A DNA stretch of 64,000 nt from Asterochloris sp. CNOR1. Taxonomy: Eukaryota; Chlorophyta; Trebouxiophyceae; Trebouxiales; Trebouxiaceae. The stretch spans positions 1,860,001 to 1,924,000 of the forward strand of contig OZ017749.1 in the NCBI GenBank assembly GCA_963969365.1. Reading direction: 5' to 3'. Shown piece after piece: positions 46,601-56,941 of the stretch; the first letter of the stretch is position 1; each line of letters starts with the position of its first letter. Below the pieces are notes generated by a model. That model saw only the letters and a program-made list of their open reading frames with translations, searched no databases and was not told the origin of the DNA. A program made the translations under genes and the position numbers.

Positions 46601-49600
46601 CAAGAAATGGATCAAGAATATGGAGCGCCACTCCCAGTTGGAGGTGCTCAAGCTCAGCGACGGGGACTACGTGCGCAAGCTGGAAAATTGCATCCAGTTT
46701 GGGTACCCTGTCCTGCTGGAAAATGTGGGAGAAGAGCTGGATGCCACGCTGGAGCCTTTGCTGCTCAAATCCACCTTCAAGCAGGTGCGCTCGCCTGTGC
46801 TGGGCACATCTGAGGTATTGTCTTGGCTGAGTGGCACCCGAGAGGGCTTGCCCTCAGAAGTCAAGCCCTGGGGTGTGAGTATGGAGCCCCTGCTGCTCAG
46901 TCTACCTCAAGCAGGCAAACCACAATCTCTAATGCTAATTGGGACTTTGAGGACAGAGAGAGGCTTCTGCCAATTGCGCCCACCTTCAGGCAGGCAGGCA
47001 GGCACCATCTTCATGCTGTCGCTTAGGCCAAAGGCATTGCAAACGAAAAAAGGGGATGTACTACCAGCATGGCCAGTCCTGGGAATACAGGGCTGTGATG
47101 TGAGGTTAGAGTTTCTGCTTTTTTGATCTGCCTATCCCCCCCCCCCCCCCCCCCCCCCCACTACTGCCTATGTTGGCATGGCTGCCTTGGACCAGACAGC
47201 GCCTCACTAAGCTGTCCAGACATGCTGAGGCTTGAGTAAAGTAGGCAGTGCTGCATTGGTTGGCGGCAGGCTGACTGCCTCTGGGACCTGGTTGCCTCAA
47301 AGCTTCATGGGGAATGGACGCTACATTACGTGAATGCGCTGACTGTGCTTGTGCAGGGAGGCTCCCTGTGCATCCGTCTGGGGGACAGTACTGTGGAGTA
47401 CAGCGACAACTTCCGCTTCTACATCACCACTGCCCTGCGAAACCCCCACTACCTGCCAGAGGTTGCTGTGAAGGTGGGTGGATGCGTGAGGAAGATGGTG
47501 ACCATTGTTCAGATTGCAGGTTGTGTTCTGGGCACATGCAATTATCTGGCAATGGCGTGCATCTGTTGGTGGCATCAGCAGCGTGGCACCCATGCCAAAG
47601 CAGGAAATTGCTGCACACAGAGGCAGAGAGGCACACTACAAAGTGTTGAAGGCTTACAGCAAGCAGCACAGCAGCAGCTTTACAGACACAGCCAGACCTG
47701 CTTTCTGACCAGCTGGCTTGGCTGCGAGGCAGAAGACTCTGTCAAGCTTATACGTCTCCCTGATCAGCACCTGGGCAATGCAAAGTGCTGAGCGACTGCT
47801 GCACATGGCGTGCAGGTCACCCTGCTGAACTGTATGATCACCCCTGAGGGCCTGGAGGACCAGCTGCTGGGCATTGTGGTGCAGCGGGAGCGCCCTGAGT
47901 TGGAGGAGGAGAAAACAAAGCTGGTGCTTCAGGTGGGGCTGTTGGGGGTCCTGTCGCTGTGACAAGACTGGACTGTGGGGTCCTGCCACTGGCCTGGCAG
48001 GGGTGTTTCTGTCCAGGGCAATGTTGACTGTTTGCAGATTTGTGTGCAGACGGCATACGCTCATGGCAGCAGCTCAGAGCTTTGAATTCTATCTGTAACC
48101 ACTGCTTGCGGAAGTTAGCAAAGACACCTTTTGCAGCAGCCTCTGTGCCTGCTTCTTTCAGGGTCTTTATCCCATGCAGTGCTGCACACACCAGTGCCAC
48201 TTGGCAGTTCCATGTCATGCCAGTGCTGCAGGGCGCTGAGAATGCCAGGCAGCTGGCAGAGGTGGAAGACAAGATCATTGAGGTGCTCTCAGGGGCAGAG
48301 GGCAACATCCTAGAGAATGAGACAGCCATCACAGTCATCACAGCCTCCAAGACGCTGTCCAATGAGATCAACCAGAAGCAGGCCATTGCGCAGCGCACAG
48401 AGAAGAAGGTGCCGCGCTCATCATAAGTGCTTGCGCTCAAGGATGCCACTTGTATGCATGTGCAAAGGCATTGAGGGCCTTGTATGGAGGCCTCTGTGAT
48501 ACGCAGCAGGAGTCTTGTATGCAGTTGCGGCAGGTCTCAGTGCTGCAATTCAACGCCTGCCCGCCATCCTTGTGTCACAACCGGCCTCTGAGACTCAGCT
48601 TTCTGGGGCCACCCTGCAGATTCAACTGATGAACATGCCTGACCTGTCAATTGCCCTGCAGTGCCATAATCAAGGACCTTTCAGATACTATGATGCTGCT
48701 GCCTGAGTCGATGTGACGTTGCATGTTAGTAAGGCCAGCAAGGGCTGCAGGCAGCTTTGCAGTGCTCATTGCCCTGCACCCATATGCAGTGCCTTGACAG
48801 CGAGCCTGTGTTGCACTGCAGATTGATGAGGCCCGTCTCGGCTACAAGGATGTGGCACGCCATGTCTCGGTGCTCTTCTTTGCCATCAGTGGACTGGCCA
48901 ATGTGGAGCCCATGTACCAGTACTCCCTTGCCTGGTTTGTCAATCTCTTTGAGGACGCCATCAAAATGGTGCGGGGCACTGCCAGCTGCCTGCTTGCTGC
49001 TGTACTGCAGCGGGCAGGCGCCTGTGTGCCAATACTATTTCACCACCGGTCTGACCCTGGTGCTGCAGGGTGTGGGCTGCATTTTGGTAACACTCTTGCC
49101 CACAGCAGTCTGTGCCTGGCTGCCAACCATTGCTGTGTATATGGAGAAGGACAGAGCATCCATTTTTGTATGATGCTACACAGTGCTGGTATCCTTGGCT
49201 GGGTTAGGGACAGATCCAGGGTCTGTGTGCATTACGGCAGCTGTGAGCGTCTGTGCCCTTGGGCTGTTCATATTGGCTGCAGCCCATCTGACCGTATCTC
49301 ATGGTGCTGTCCCTGTGCCTTTGCTGCCCAACAATGCTGGCGGAAGGTCTTACTTGGACGGTGCGCTGCTTGGGCTGCTGCTGCATGAGGCTTTGGCGGC
49401 CTGCATGCCTGTCCTGCTGTTGCACGACATTGCCCAGGGCTGCACTGGGACACTGGATTGCGTCAGCTACTGCAGGCACCTCAAGGAGAGAATCTGGAGG
49501 CTCGTATTCAGGCCCTGACCTCCCACTTCACCTATTCCCTGTACTGCAACGTGTGCCGCAGCCTCTTTGAGAAGGACAAGCTCCTCTTCAGCTTCACGCT

Positions 49601-52600
49601 GTGCACGGCTTTGAAGGTGGGCTGCCTTCAGCTTCTGTCAGCCTTAGCTGATGATGCAGCTGCTGACTTGCACACGCTCTTTCCTGCTGCTATCTGTATC
49701 TGCATGGTTGCTGCAGGCTGGCTTTGCTGTTCTGGTGGACTATCCCCTTCAACATGACAATGCATCAAGAATGGAACTGGTTATGTGTGCAGGAGCACAT
49801 CACTAAGTCCTTGGAGATGCCTGAGCTGCGTTTCCTTCTAACTGGCGGCATCGGCGCTGGTGAGGTGCCCCCCAATCCCTCCAAGTGGCTTGCAGACAGG
49901 CTGTGGACCGAGATGCACCGCCTGTCCGGCAGCTTCCCAGCATTTGAGGGTTTCTCAGAGGCCTTCAGGAGGGAAGAGGTGGGCAGGCTGTTTGACAGCC
50001 AGACATGCATATTGCTGGCTCAGGAAGCCCAGGCCGCTTATCTTGCTCTCAACGGTGTGCATGTGTGATCTCCATTCTTGGCAGTGTCGTCTGTGAATGT
50101 GGTGCATCAATGGCACAGCTGCCACTCTGCAGCAGGCAGGTAGCATGTGCGCTCCCCAGCTTTGTGTGCCTGTAGACAGGCTCCGTGACAACACAGGGCC
50201 GGCCCTGGTCCACGCTGTGGACTACCCAGCTGACCTCTAGGACTGCCTGCTCGTTATGAACACTATGGTCCGCCGTCCTCGCAAACATGGTTGTGTGTCG
50301 TCATGGTTGACGTTGCTGGCAGCTGCTGCGCTGCAGGCCCCACATCACAGAATTTGACAATGCAGGCTGGCCCTTCTCCTGCCCTGGGCTGTCAAGCTGA
50401 CCTCTGTGACTGCCTGCTCCGCAGGGATCACACTGCTGCACTGCGCTCTGCAGGTCAGGTGTGTAGCGGTCAGCCAGCAGCTGCTGCTCTGCAGGCTCCC
50501 TGGAAGGTGATCTCTGACAGTGCTGACCCAGCCAGCATGGCCCTCCCGCAGCCCTGGGCCGACAAGCTGACGTCCTTCCAGAAGCTGCTGGTCCTGCGGG
50601 TGCTGCGCCCTGACAAGATGGTGGTGGCCCTGCGCCACTTTGTGCGCTCCGAGATGGGCACAGAATATGTGGAGCCGCCGCCGTTTGACCTGAACAGGTC
50701 TGCCCTGCCTATATGGCTGGGCATCAGCTCAGCACCCTGCATGCTCTGGCCTGCCTGCTTACACTCGACTGCCTGCATGTTGGTGGCCCTGCGTCACTCT
50801 GCATGTGCTGAGGCAGGGGCAGAGCAGCAATGGCCGCCAGCCTGTGACCAGAGTAGGTATGACCTGCCTGCTGGAAGTGGCAGCTGCTCGTCTTCCCAAA
50901 TTTGGACTGGAGGCGCTCACCTGCAGCTTCCATCGCCCTCACCAGAAACCTGGTTTGCGGTCTAGACAGGCTGTGCGCAGTTTGCTTGCAGGCATGCAGC
51001 TCACTTGACGCCACAGCATGCTCTCCTGCAGGTGCTACCAGGACAGCACCTGTTTGACGCCCCTCATTTTCGTGCTGTCCCCAGGGTCAGACCCCATGGC
51101 GGGGCTGCTGAAGTATGCGGAGTCACTGAGGGCACAGGTTGACTCCATCTCCCTTGGGCAGGGCCAGGGCCCAAAGGTAGGCACTTCTGGCAGGTCATCA
51201 GCTGCTTGCACAATATCGACTGTCTTTGAGCTGACTTGCGGCACACACAGAGGTTGGCCAGCAGCCTAACTGCACTGCGCCCAACAAGTGCCTGGCTGCC
51301 ATCTGCCACTGGTGGACAATGGCCCCTTTCCTGCCTGGTCCAGCCGCTGCGCTGCCTTGGTGTCTCAGAGGCTGCTTCTCTAGGCATGGCTGTGCCTGCC
51401 ACGGCTTCAAGGCCCGCTCAGCTGTGTCTGCTGGTCTAGTCATCTCAGAGCTGCGCCTGCAAGTGTGGCTGTGCCTGCTGGCCTGCAGGCCGAGAAGCTC
51501 ATCCAGTCCGCAGCGGCCCAGGGCGGCTGGGTGGTCCTGCAGAACTGCCACCTGGCAGTCAGCTGGATGCCCTCCCTGGAGCGACTGTGCGAGGGGCTGC
51601 TGGCAGAGAGCACCCACCCTAGCTTCCGCCTGTGGCTGACCTCCTACCCCTCACCCCACTTCCCGGTGCCAGTGCTGCAGAATGGCATCAAGATGACCAA
51701 CGAGCCCCCAGCAGTAAGTCTGGTAGCTAGAGTGCTGAAGGGCATGTGAATTGCAAGCATGCCCGCTTGATTGCCAACATGCCCATTGCGATGTGCAGCA
51801 GGAGCGTCGACGTCTGCACAACATTTAAGCCTCAGCTTGCCTCAGATCCATGTCCAGCAAAGTTCCAGCAGCTCTTTCCAGCTCCGCATTGGCTCAATTT
51901 CACCTCCTGCTTGAAAGGCTGCCTTATTGCATGCCAATCAGCCCAAGACATGGGTGCTTTGTGTGCTGCAGGGCCTGAAGGCTAATCTGATGCAGAGCTA
52001 CCTGAATGATCCTGTCAGGGACCCTCACTTCTTTGATGGGTCCCAGAAGCCCTTCCAGTTCAGGAAGCTGCTTTTTGGCCTGTGCTTCTTCCACGCTTTT
52101 GTTCAGGTCTGCACAAGTCAAGCTCTGCCTGCTGTCTCAAGCCGATCCATGAAGGCCACATCTGCACTCCACGCCTAAAGCTGCTCTCAGTGGCTGTCCA
52201 GCTCCGCGTGACTGATGCTCTGTAAAGTACCCTTGCACAACACTATCTGATGACTTTCAGTCCTGCTATCACACATGCCCAGCGCTGTGCTGGTGCAGCT
52301 CTTTGATCTTCAAGCCCCTGTCCTGCAGGAGCGCCTCAAGTTTGGACCTCTGGGTTGGAACGTCCCCTACCAGTTCAGCCTGCCCGATTTTGTGATCAGC
52401 GTGCGCCAGCTGCAGATGTTCCTCAATGAGTTTGAGGACACCCCCCTCACTGTAAGCAGCAGCACAAGCCCATCATGCTGTGCTCAGCCTGCTCAGCTTG
52501 CGCCCACTTGCACCTGGCATCTCAACAAATACTGCTTGACAACTGGTGCCTACACTGTCCTGACAGGCTTGGTCTTGCACAGCAGGTATTCTGTGTGCTG

Positions 52601-55600
52601 CGATTGCTGCATGGCTTGCTGCTTGCGGCGGGTTCCATGGCTTGCATGCCACTGTGTAGAGCCAGACTGTGACCATCCATGCGGCAAGGGCTTTTGCATT
52701 GGCCTGGCTTGCCCATCAGCTGAGTCTGCTCTACACAGCAGTGGTGCGTACATGTGAAAGGAGGCCAGCAGGCCTTGTCCTGTTTGACATGGAAGCATCC
52801 ACTGCCTGTAGTGTGCCATTCTCCTTGGCCAAAGTCAGGCCCTATACAACCGGCAGTGCAACTGCGATGTCAAGTTCCCATGCCTGTGACCTGACGGGGA
52901 TCTTTTCAGTGCTGCAGGCCCTGTCCTGCCTGATGCAAGGGTGCAACTGCTGCTGGCACTGCTGTGTCTGCCCATTGCAAGGTCATGGAACCTCTTTCCC
53001 TTGCTGCAGGCCCTGTCCTACCTGACAGGGGAGTGCAACTATGGCGGCCGTGTGACCGACGCCCATGACCGACGCACCCTCTCATCCATCCTCTCCATCT
53101 TCTACACCCCCCAGATCTTTGAGCCCAACTATAGATTCAGCCCCTCAGGGCTATACTGTCCCCCGCCCAACACAGACTACCAGGGCTACTTGGATGCCAT
53201 CAAGCAGCTTCCATCAGCTGCTGAGCCTGAGGTGTTTGGCCTGCACGCAAACGCCGACATCACCAAGGACCAGCAGGAGGCTGATCTCGTGCTCAGCTCG
53301 TGCCTGGCCATGCAAGGTGCGCAGCAGCAGAGGCGACTTTGTTGTGAGGCACGGCTGCATACCCCCTTGCTGGAGACGGTCAGCTAGGCTGGCGGAGTGT
53401 CTTGAGACACCTGCGTGGACCGTGTGCTGAAGTGCCTGACTATGCAAGGTGGGTCGGGCTGAGGTGCAGCCTGGCAGAGCTTGGGCATGGCACAGGCCCT
53501 GCAGTCAGCTTGCGCCTGTTGAGCATGAGCTGCTGGGCGGTGATGGCTGGGGCGCCCCAGAGACACCCCTGTGGCTGGCTGTAGCCTCTGCTGCAGGGGC
53601 TGCATTAGGGTCCTCAGGGTAGTGCTGCAACCGTGTGGTCAGCTCCAGCATTGGCCCTGCATGGCCAGCGGGGTACTCTATCGCTGCATTTTAGGTGCTT
53701 GGCCCACAGGCTCTCACCCAACAGCGAGAGCAACAGCATCTCATGTGCCTGGGTTCTGCCTGCAGGCAGTGCTACTGCAGCAGGTGGCAAGAGTCGGGAC
53801 GCAGTGCTGTCTGAGCTGGCAGCTGATGTCGATGAGCGCCTGACAGGCGTGTTTGACATTGAGGCTGTGCGGTACAAGTACCCTGTGGACTACAATGAGA
53901 GCATGAACACTGGTGAGCAGGGGTGGTGCCTGCTGGGGCAATCTGACCTTGAGGGTGTACAGTCAGCATTACATGGTGGCTTGCATTGAGAGCAGAGCAG
54001 TGGTGTGAGGAGTGGTGGTGCAGGAGCAGCTTGGTAGCACTAGGCAATGATGGGCCAGTCAGCCTCCTTCCGGAGTCCACTTCCCACAAACAATCAGCAT
54101 TGATGCCACCAGATGTGCTAGCTGTGCAACGATCCAGTGCCAATGAGTCCTGCAGCCATACAAAGGCACATGGGCTATCAGTCATAGCCAGGCAGCAGGC
54201 GTCAGGTGCAGACTTCTGACACAAGCACTCGTTTCATGAAGCATGGGGCCACCAACGCATGTGCCTGCCATGTTTGGCCTGCCTGCACAGCCAGGGACGT
54301 TCTCTTCCCAGCCTTTTGCCCCACACCAAAGCTGCCTGGCTGCTGCCTGACAGCTTTTGACCAGCGTCTGCAGCCAGCAAAGGCCTGCGTCCATTCTCCA
54401 CCCCCACGCTGAGGTTGCTTGCCACCTGCAGTGCTCTGTCAGGAGCTGGTGCGCTTCAACAGGCTGGTGCAGGTCATCCACTCCAGCTTGAAGAGCCTCC
54501 AGAAGGCACTCAAGGGAGAGGTGAGTCAATGTACCTTACTGAGCTAGCAGCCTACCAGAAGGGCCCCTGATGCCCTGGGCCGTCAGCAAGCGTCTAGGCA
54601 ACTCATGCTGGTAGTGCACATGGGAGCTACACAGCCGCCTCATCTTCAGAGATTGGCCCAGCAGAGTCCACTTCATCCATTGTGCTGCGCAATTGCGCTC
54701 CCAGCAGTCTGAGCCACCACAATACAAGTGGTGTCCCTTGCCTTGCCCTGCTGCAGGTAGTCATGTTGCAAAAGTTGGTGCTTATGTCGGCGTTGCCTCA
54801 CTGAAACTGGCATGCACCTTGGCTAATCTGGGGCTCTTGCACAGCCTCTCATGTGCCCCGCCCTGCCGCAGGTGGTCATGTCGGGCGACCTGGAGCAGGT
54901 TGGCAATGCCATGTACGATGGACGTGTGCCTGCCCTGTGGAAGGCACAGTCCTATCCCAGCATGAAGCCCCTGGGCAGCTACGTGAACGACCTCATTGAG
55001 CGCCTCAACATGCTGTCCCGCTGGATTGAACATGGCCCGCCACCTGTCTTCTGGATCAGTGGCTTCTACTTCACCCACGCCTTCCTCACAGGTGCGCAAG
55101 CAGGATCATAAATGCATCAGGACTGTGGCCATTGCCAGAGGGCATCCTTTGTCAACCAATGCGTTGTGCCAGAGGCACCCGTCTCTGGAGGACCTGTGAC
55201 TGTTACCTGAGACTTCTCGAACATCTGGATGTGCTGCCTGGCTGCAGGGGTGAAGCAGAATTTTGCGCGTAAGCACAAGGTCCCCATCGATGCTGTCATT
55301 TTTGACTACGTGTGCTTGCCAGCGGTGAGTGTGTCAGCCTGAAGCTCCGCAAGTTACTGAGGGCGCAGCCTGGCTGCAGTTGAGCAGATAAGCACATTCC
55401 CCCGTCCCAGCAGAACTCAAGATGGCACTTGCACAGCTGCCCCTGCAGCCTGCCGCCATTGAATGATCCGGGCCTCTCTGCGTGGCATTGTGGGATGGCT
55501 GTGACATCGTGCAGTGCCATGGAAGGAGTTGCTGCCTTCTCATGTAGTCCCAGCATATGCAGGGCGAGTATACACTGGCTCCTCCAGATGGCGCCTATGT

Positions 55601-56152
55601 GAATGGCATGTTTGTTGAGGGTGCCAGATGGGACGCAGACGCCATGACCCTGGCAGAGTCGCTGCCAAAGGTGCGCCTGCCTGGCCCCTCAGCGCTGCTC
55701 TCCCTGCATGCTGCACAGAGGCCCTGCACAGGCTGCAGCTCCCAGGTTCTGAGGTAAATGCTGTGGAAGCCAGCGCCTTGCATTGCTGACCAAACCTCAA
55801 CTCACAGGGGTAACAGAGCTGCTTGTGTCTTTAGCCGGCCATGCTGGGATGCTAATGAACAGCAGCAATGCCTGGTTTGTCCTGCAGGATGCGTTGCTGA
55901 ACGGGTTTTGCACTCCTGCAGGTGTTGTACTCGCCTGCCCCAGTCATCCACTTGGTTCCCTGCGAGCAGTCCACGCTGCGCAGCTTCCCCCACTATGAGT
56001 GCCCCCTATACTGCACACCTGAGCGCCGCGGAGTGCTGGCCACCACTGGGCACTCAACCAACTTTGTGATGGACCTCATGATACCCTCAGACCAGCCGCA
56101 GCACCACTGGATCAGACGTGGCGTCGCCTTCCTTCTTGGTCTTGCAGATTAG
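29419..56152 (+). CDS. Axonemal (inner-arm, single-headed type) dynein heavy chain, 5' partial, with one apparent frameshift
   Basis: About 45 exons read as one dynein heavy chain from the linker to the C-terminus, ending at TAG 56150-56152. Landmarks: linker [20 protein letters not shown] (29419); AAA1 Walker [10 protein letters not shown] (about 32526) and Walker B CFDEFNR; AAA2 [12 protein letters not shown]3 [11 protein letters not shown]4 GVGGSGRQS; stalk coiled coils around a microtubule-binding domain; AAA5 with LLIDPQ; AAA6; and a C-terminal domain with [10 protein letters not shown] and TTGHSTNFV. The motif versions match monomeric inner-arm axonemal chains (DNAH1/3/7/12-like), not cytoplasmic dynein or outer-arm chains. 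It hydrolyses ATP to slide axonemal doublets. The N-terminal tail (roughly the first quarter) is absent. A one-base shortfall in a T/C run near 30141-30150 breaks the [15 protein letters not shown] motif. Possible poly(A) signal TGTAA at 56162. Confidence 0.93.
32017..34413 (+). other. Dynein AAA1 (main ATPase site)
   Basis: Exons carry [34 protein letters not shown], Walker [33 protein letters not shown], Walker [17 protein letters not shown], sensor [20 protein letters not shown] and the following helices to [12 protein letters not shown]. All catalytic signatures are intact, so this module should hydrolyse ATP. Confidence 0.92.
32601..32786 (+). repeat. Copy of an AAA1 exon 3' edge inside the next intron
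   Basis: The exon edge CTGCAGTGACGGCCTGGACT (32601) continuing ACCTCGCCATGGTAAGG recurs at 32747 as CTGCAGTAACGGCCTCAACT continuing ACCCTGCCTTGATGAGG. Agreement is about 80 percent over some 35 bases, with the donor-like end lost. Confidence 0.7.
34377..34540 (+). repeat. Copy of an exon 3' edge with donor in a dynein intron
   Basis: CTGTTCGAGGGCATCTTGGC, continuing TGACCTGTTCCCTGGAGTGAGC (34378-34419), recurs at about 34499-34538 as CTGTTGAGGGTGTCCTGGCT, continuing TATCTGTTACCTCAGGTGAGC. The copy has a better donor (CAGGTGAGC) than the annotated one. Confidence 0.7.
34969..36285 (+). other. Dynein AAA2
   Basis: The P-loop reads [12 protein letters not shown], with Ala before the Lys where many chains have Gly. 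The Walker-B-like segment [20 protein letters not shown] and the sensor [16 protein letters not shown] are normal. AAA2 normally binds ATP structurally without hydrolysis. Confidence 0.88.
36514..39451 (+). other. Dynein AAA3
   Basis: Pieces in order: [51 protein letters not shown], Walker [16 protein letters not shown] (37752 onward), [37 protein letters not shown] and [14 protein letters not shown]. Signatures for regulatory nucleotide binding are intact. Confidence 0.9.
37982..38290 (+). repeat. Three-copy minisatellite, period about 116 bp, in an AAA3 intron
   Basis: CTTGTGGCACAAGGGGCAG (37982), CTTGTGGCACACTGGGCAG (38098) and CCCGTGGCGCAGGGGGCAG (38214) mark three successive units. GGCTGGCAGCTTCCTGGGG-like text in unit 1 matches GCTGACAGCTTCCTGAGCTG in unit 2. 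The copies are diverged. Confidence 0.75.
39713..39730 (+). repeat. Poly-C tract (C18) in a dynein intron
   Basis: Eighteen consecutive C on the sense strand, about 160 bp upstream of the acceptor of the exon encoding LWSHEML. It lies just before the first of the duplicated acceptor-side copies listed at 39731-39905. Confidence 0.9.
39731..39905 (+). repeat. Triplicated acceptor-side exon start in a dynein intron
   Basis: The real exon start reads CCTGCAGGCTGTGGTCCCAC (39884 onward). Upstream copies read CCTGCAGGCTGCGGTCCCAC (about 39812) and CCTGCACGCTGCAATCTCAC (about 39736). Each includes the AG and the first 13 exon bases. The nearest copy retains a usable CTGCAG acceptor. Confidence 0.8.
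39888..42209 (+). other. Dynein AAA4
   Basis: Pieces: [32 protein letters not shown]-loop [14 protein letters not shown] (about 40950), [63 protein letters not shown] and [26 protein letters not shown] is the usual AAA4 form in axonemal chains. Confidence 0.9.
40079..40235 (+). repeat. Copy of an exon 3' edge with donor in a dynein intron
   Basis: ATGTACTGCAGCTTCCTCAC, continuing CCAGGTGGGC (40079-40108), recurs near 40197 as CTGTGCACTGCAGTTTCACG, continuing TGTCAGGTGGGTG. Both retain a GTGGG donor. Confidence 0.65.
42954..43050 (+). repeat. Acceptor-side copy of a stalk exon
   Basis: The stalk exon contains GGCCTGCAGAAGCTGCTGGC (about 43017-43036). The identical 20 bases occur at about 42955-42974 in the intron immediately upstream, 62 bp away, followed by TGCTTTGAGG instead of TGCAGAGTCTGAGG. 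Confidence 0.85.
45222..45455 (+). repeat. Exon start present three times before the stalk return-helix exon
   Basis: The exon (from 45401) encodes [17 protein letters not shown] copy at about 45317-45365 would read [14 protein letters not shown] after TTGCAG, and another at about 45223-45277 would read [19 protein letters not shown]. Similarity is visible at both base and residue level, so these are ancient tandem copies of the whole exon start. Confidence 0.75.
46751..47000 (+). repeat. Three copies of an AAA5 exon 3' edge
   Basis: GGAGCCTTTGCTGCTCAAAT, continuing CCACCTTCAAGCAGGTG (46751-46787), recurs near 46883 as GGAGCCCCTGCTGCTCAGTC, continuing TACCTCAAGCAGGCA. A weaker copy near 46961-47000 includes CCACCTTCAGGCAGGCAGG. 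Confidence 0.75.
47136..47159 (+). repeat. Poly-C tract (C24) in a dynein intron
   Basis: Twenty-four consecutive C on the sense strand inside the intron after the LLLKSTFKQ exon. It is the longest of three such tracts, all in introns and all C-rich on the coding strand. Confidence 0.9.
50390..50870 (+). repeat. Copies of both edges of one AAA6 exon in its flanking introns
   Basis: Upstream, GCCCTGGGCTGTCAAGCTGA (about 50380-50399) resembles the exon text GCCCTGGGCCGACAAGCTGA (50551-50570). Downstream, GTTGGTGGCCCTGCGTCACT (about 50779) resembles the exon text GTGGTGGCCCTGCGCCACTT (50621), and the likeness continues to the donor region with CAGAGTAGGTATGACCTGCC against AACAGGTCTGCCCTGCC. Confidence 0.7.
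52916..53045 (+). repeat. Acceptor-side exon copy before the dynein C-terminal domain
   Basis: The exon start GCAGGCCCTGTCCTACCTGA (about 53006) has an upstream copy GCAGGCCCTGTCCTGCCTGA at about 52915. Both continue to GGGGAGTGCAACT or AAGGGTGCAACT. The copy retains CTGCAG as a potential acceptor. Confidence 0.8.
53296..53455 (+). repeat. Donor-side exon copy in a C-terminal-domain intron
   Basis: GTGCCTGGCCATGCAAGGTG (about 53300-53320) recurs as GTGCCTGACTATGCAAGGTG at about 53431-53450, with a usable GTGGGT donor in the copy. Confidence 0.75.
54752..54905 (+). repeat. Acceptor-side exon copy in a C-terminal-domain intron
   Basis: The exon start CCGCAGGTGGTCATGTCGGG (about 54867) is mirrored upstream by CTGCAGGTAGTCATGTTGCA (about 54752). 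Both keep CAG followed by the same GTxGTCATGT sequence. Confidence 0.65.
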
Positions 56153-56941
56153 AGCAGCTCCTGTAAATTGTTGGATTTTCATTTGAAAGCCCACGACGCA
56201 CTCATTCAGGCTTGCTCTTCCACTGCGACTGCGATGTGTCCAGGCAGCCACAGTGTGTCAGGCAACTGTCTCCTTTGAAAGCACATGGCCCACACCTATA
56301 GGCAGCCACAACCTGGCCAGATGTGGGGAAAACAAGCCATGCACCCCAGACTGAACAAAACTGTGCTCTCATGACAGCTTAGAACGCATGCCTCATCATA
56401 CATGCAGGCATGTTTGTGACACCACATCCTATAACCCACTGGCACTGCGGTCTGCACTGAGCATGTGCATCTCAGCGCACCTGCCAACTGCTCTCCTTTC
56501 TTTGACATCTGCTGATCACTGTTAAACCCTTGCTGGCATGTTACAGCCCTCCTAGCTTTTCACAAATCTGCTAAAACAGCGATGCGGCATGACATGGCAA
56601 GCTTTGCACAATACAATGCATGCAGTGGAGCAACAGACTCCATGCTCAGCCCAGACTGTACTGCAAGCTTCCAGCTTCTCAAGGGCACATACCCATGATT
56701 AAGTGCTCGAGGCTCAGACATAAAATAATGTTAGCGTTCTCGATGACCTCACGATCTTTGTTTGTAGGCCACCAGCATAGCATGAATGTTCTGACAGTGC
56801 CCTGCCGACAAACAACCATGAAAATCGACCTTGATGGGACTGTGCCAAGAGAATGTTGCAGCTGCTTGCTGCCCCTCTGTCAACTGCAGCCTGAAAGGGC
56901 TGCACTGAAAGATTGCTTCCACAGGGCACCATTCAGAGTGC
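56153..56941. other. Intergenic region between dynein and the DUF3431-like gene
   Basis: Holds the dynein 3' end (TGTAA at 56162, about 10 bp past the stop) and presumably the promoter of the next gene. It is A/T-richer than the exons around it. No conserved coding segment is seen. Confidence 0.5.

Larger units (their letters stand above)
45470..48990 (+). other. Dynein AAA5 and AAA5-AAA6 linker
   Basis: AAA5 pieces: [108 protein letters not shown]. The linker continues with [51 protein letters not shown] and [19 protein letters not shown]. Confidence 0.88.
49459..56152 (+). other. Dynein AAA6 and C-terminal domain
   Basis: AAA6 pieces: [111 protein letters not shown] and [21 protein letters not shown]-terminal domain: [102 protein letters not shown] and [11 protein letters not shown]. 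Confidence 0.9.

Noticed and set aside
29419-56152. Cytoplasmic dynein or outer-arm chain
   Set aside because: AAA1 (TKDLAKA, CSDGLDY), AAA4 (GVGGSGRQS) and the C-terminal [17 protein letters not shown] forms match single-headed inner-arm chains.
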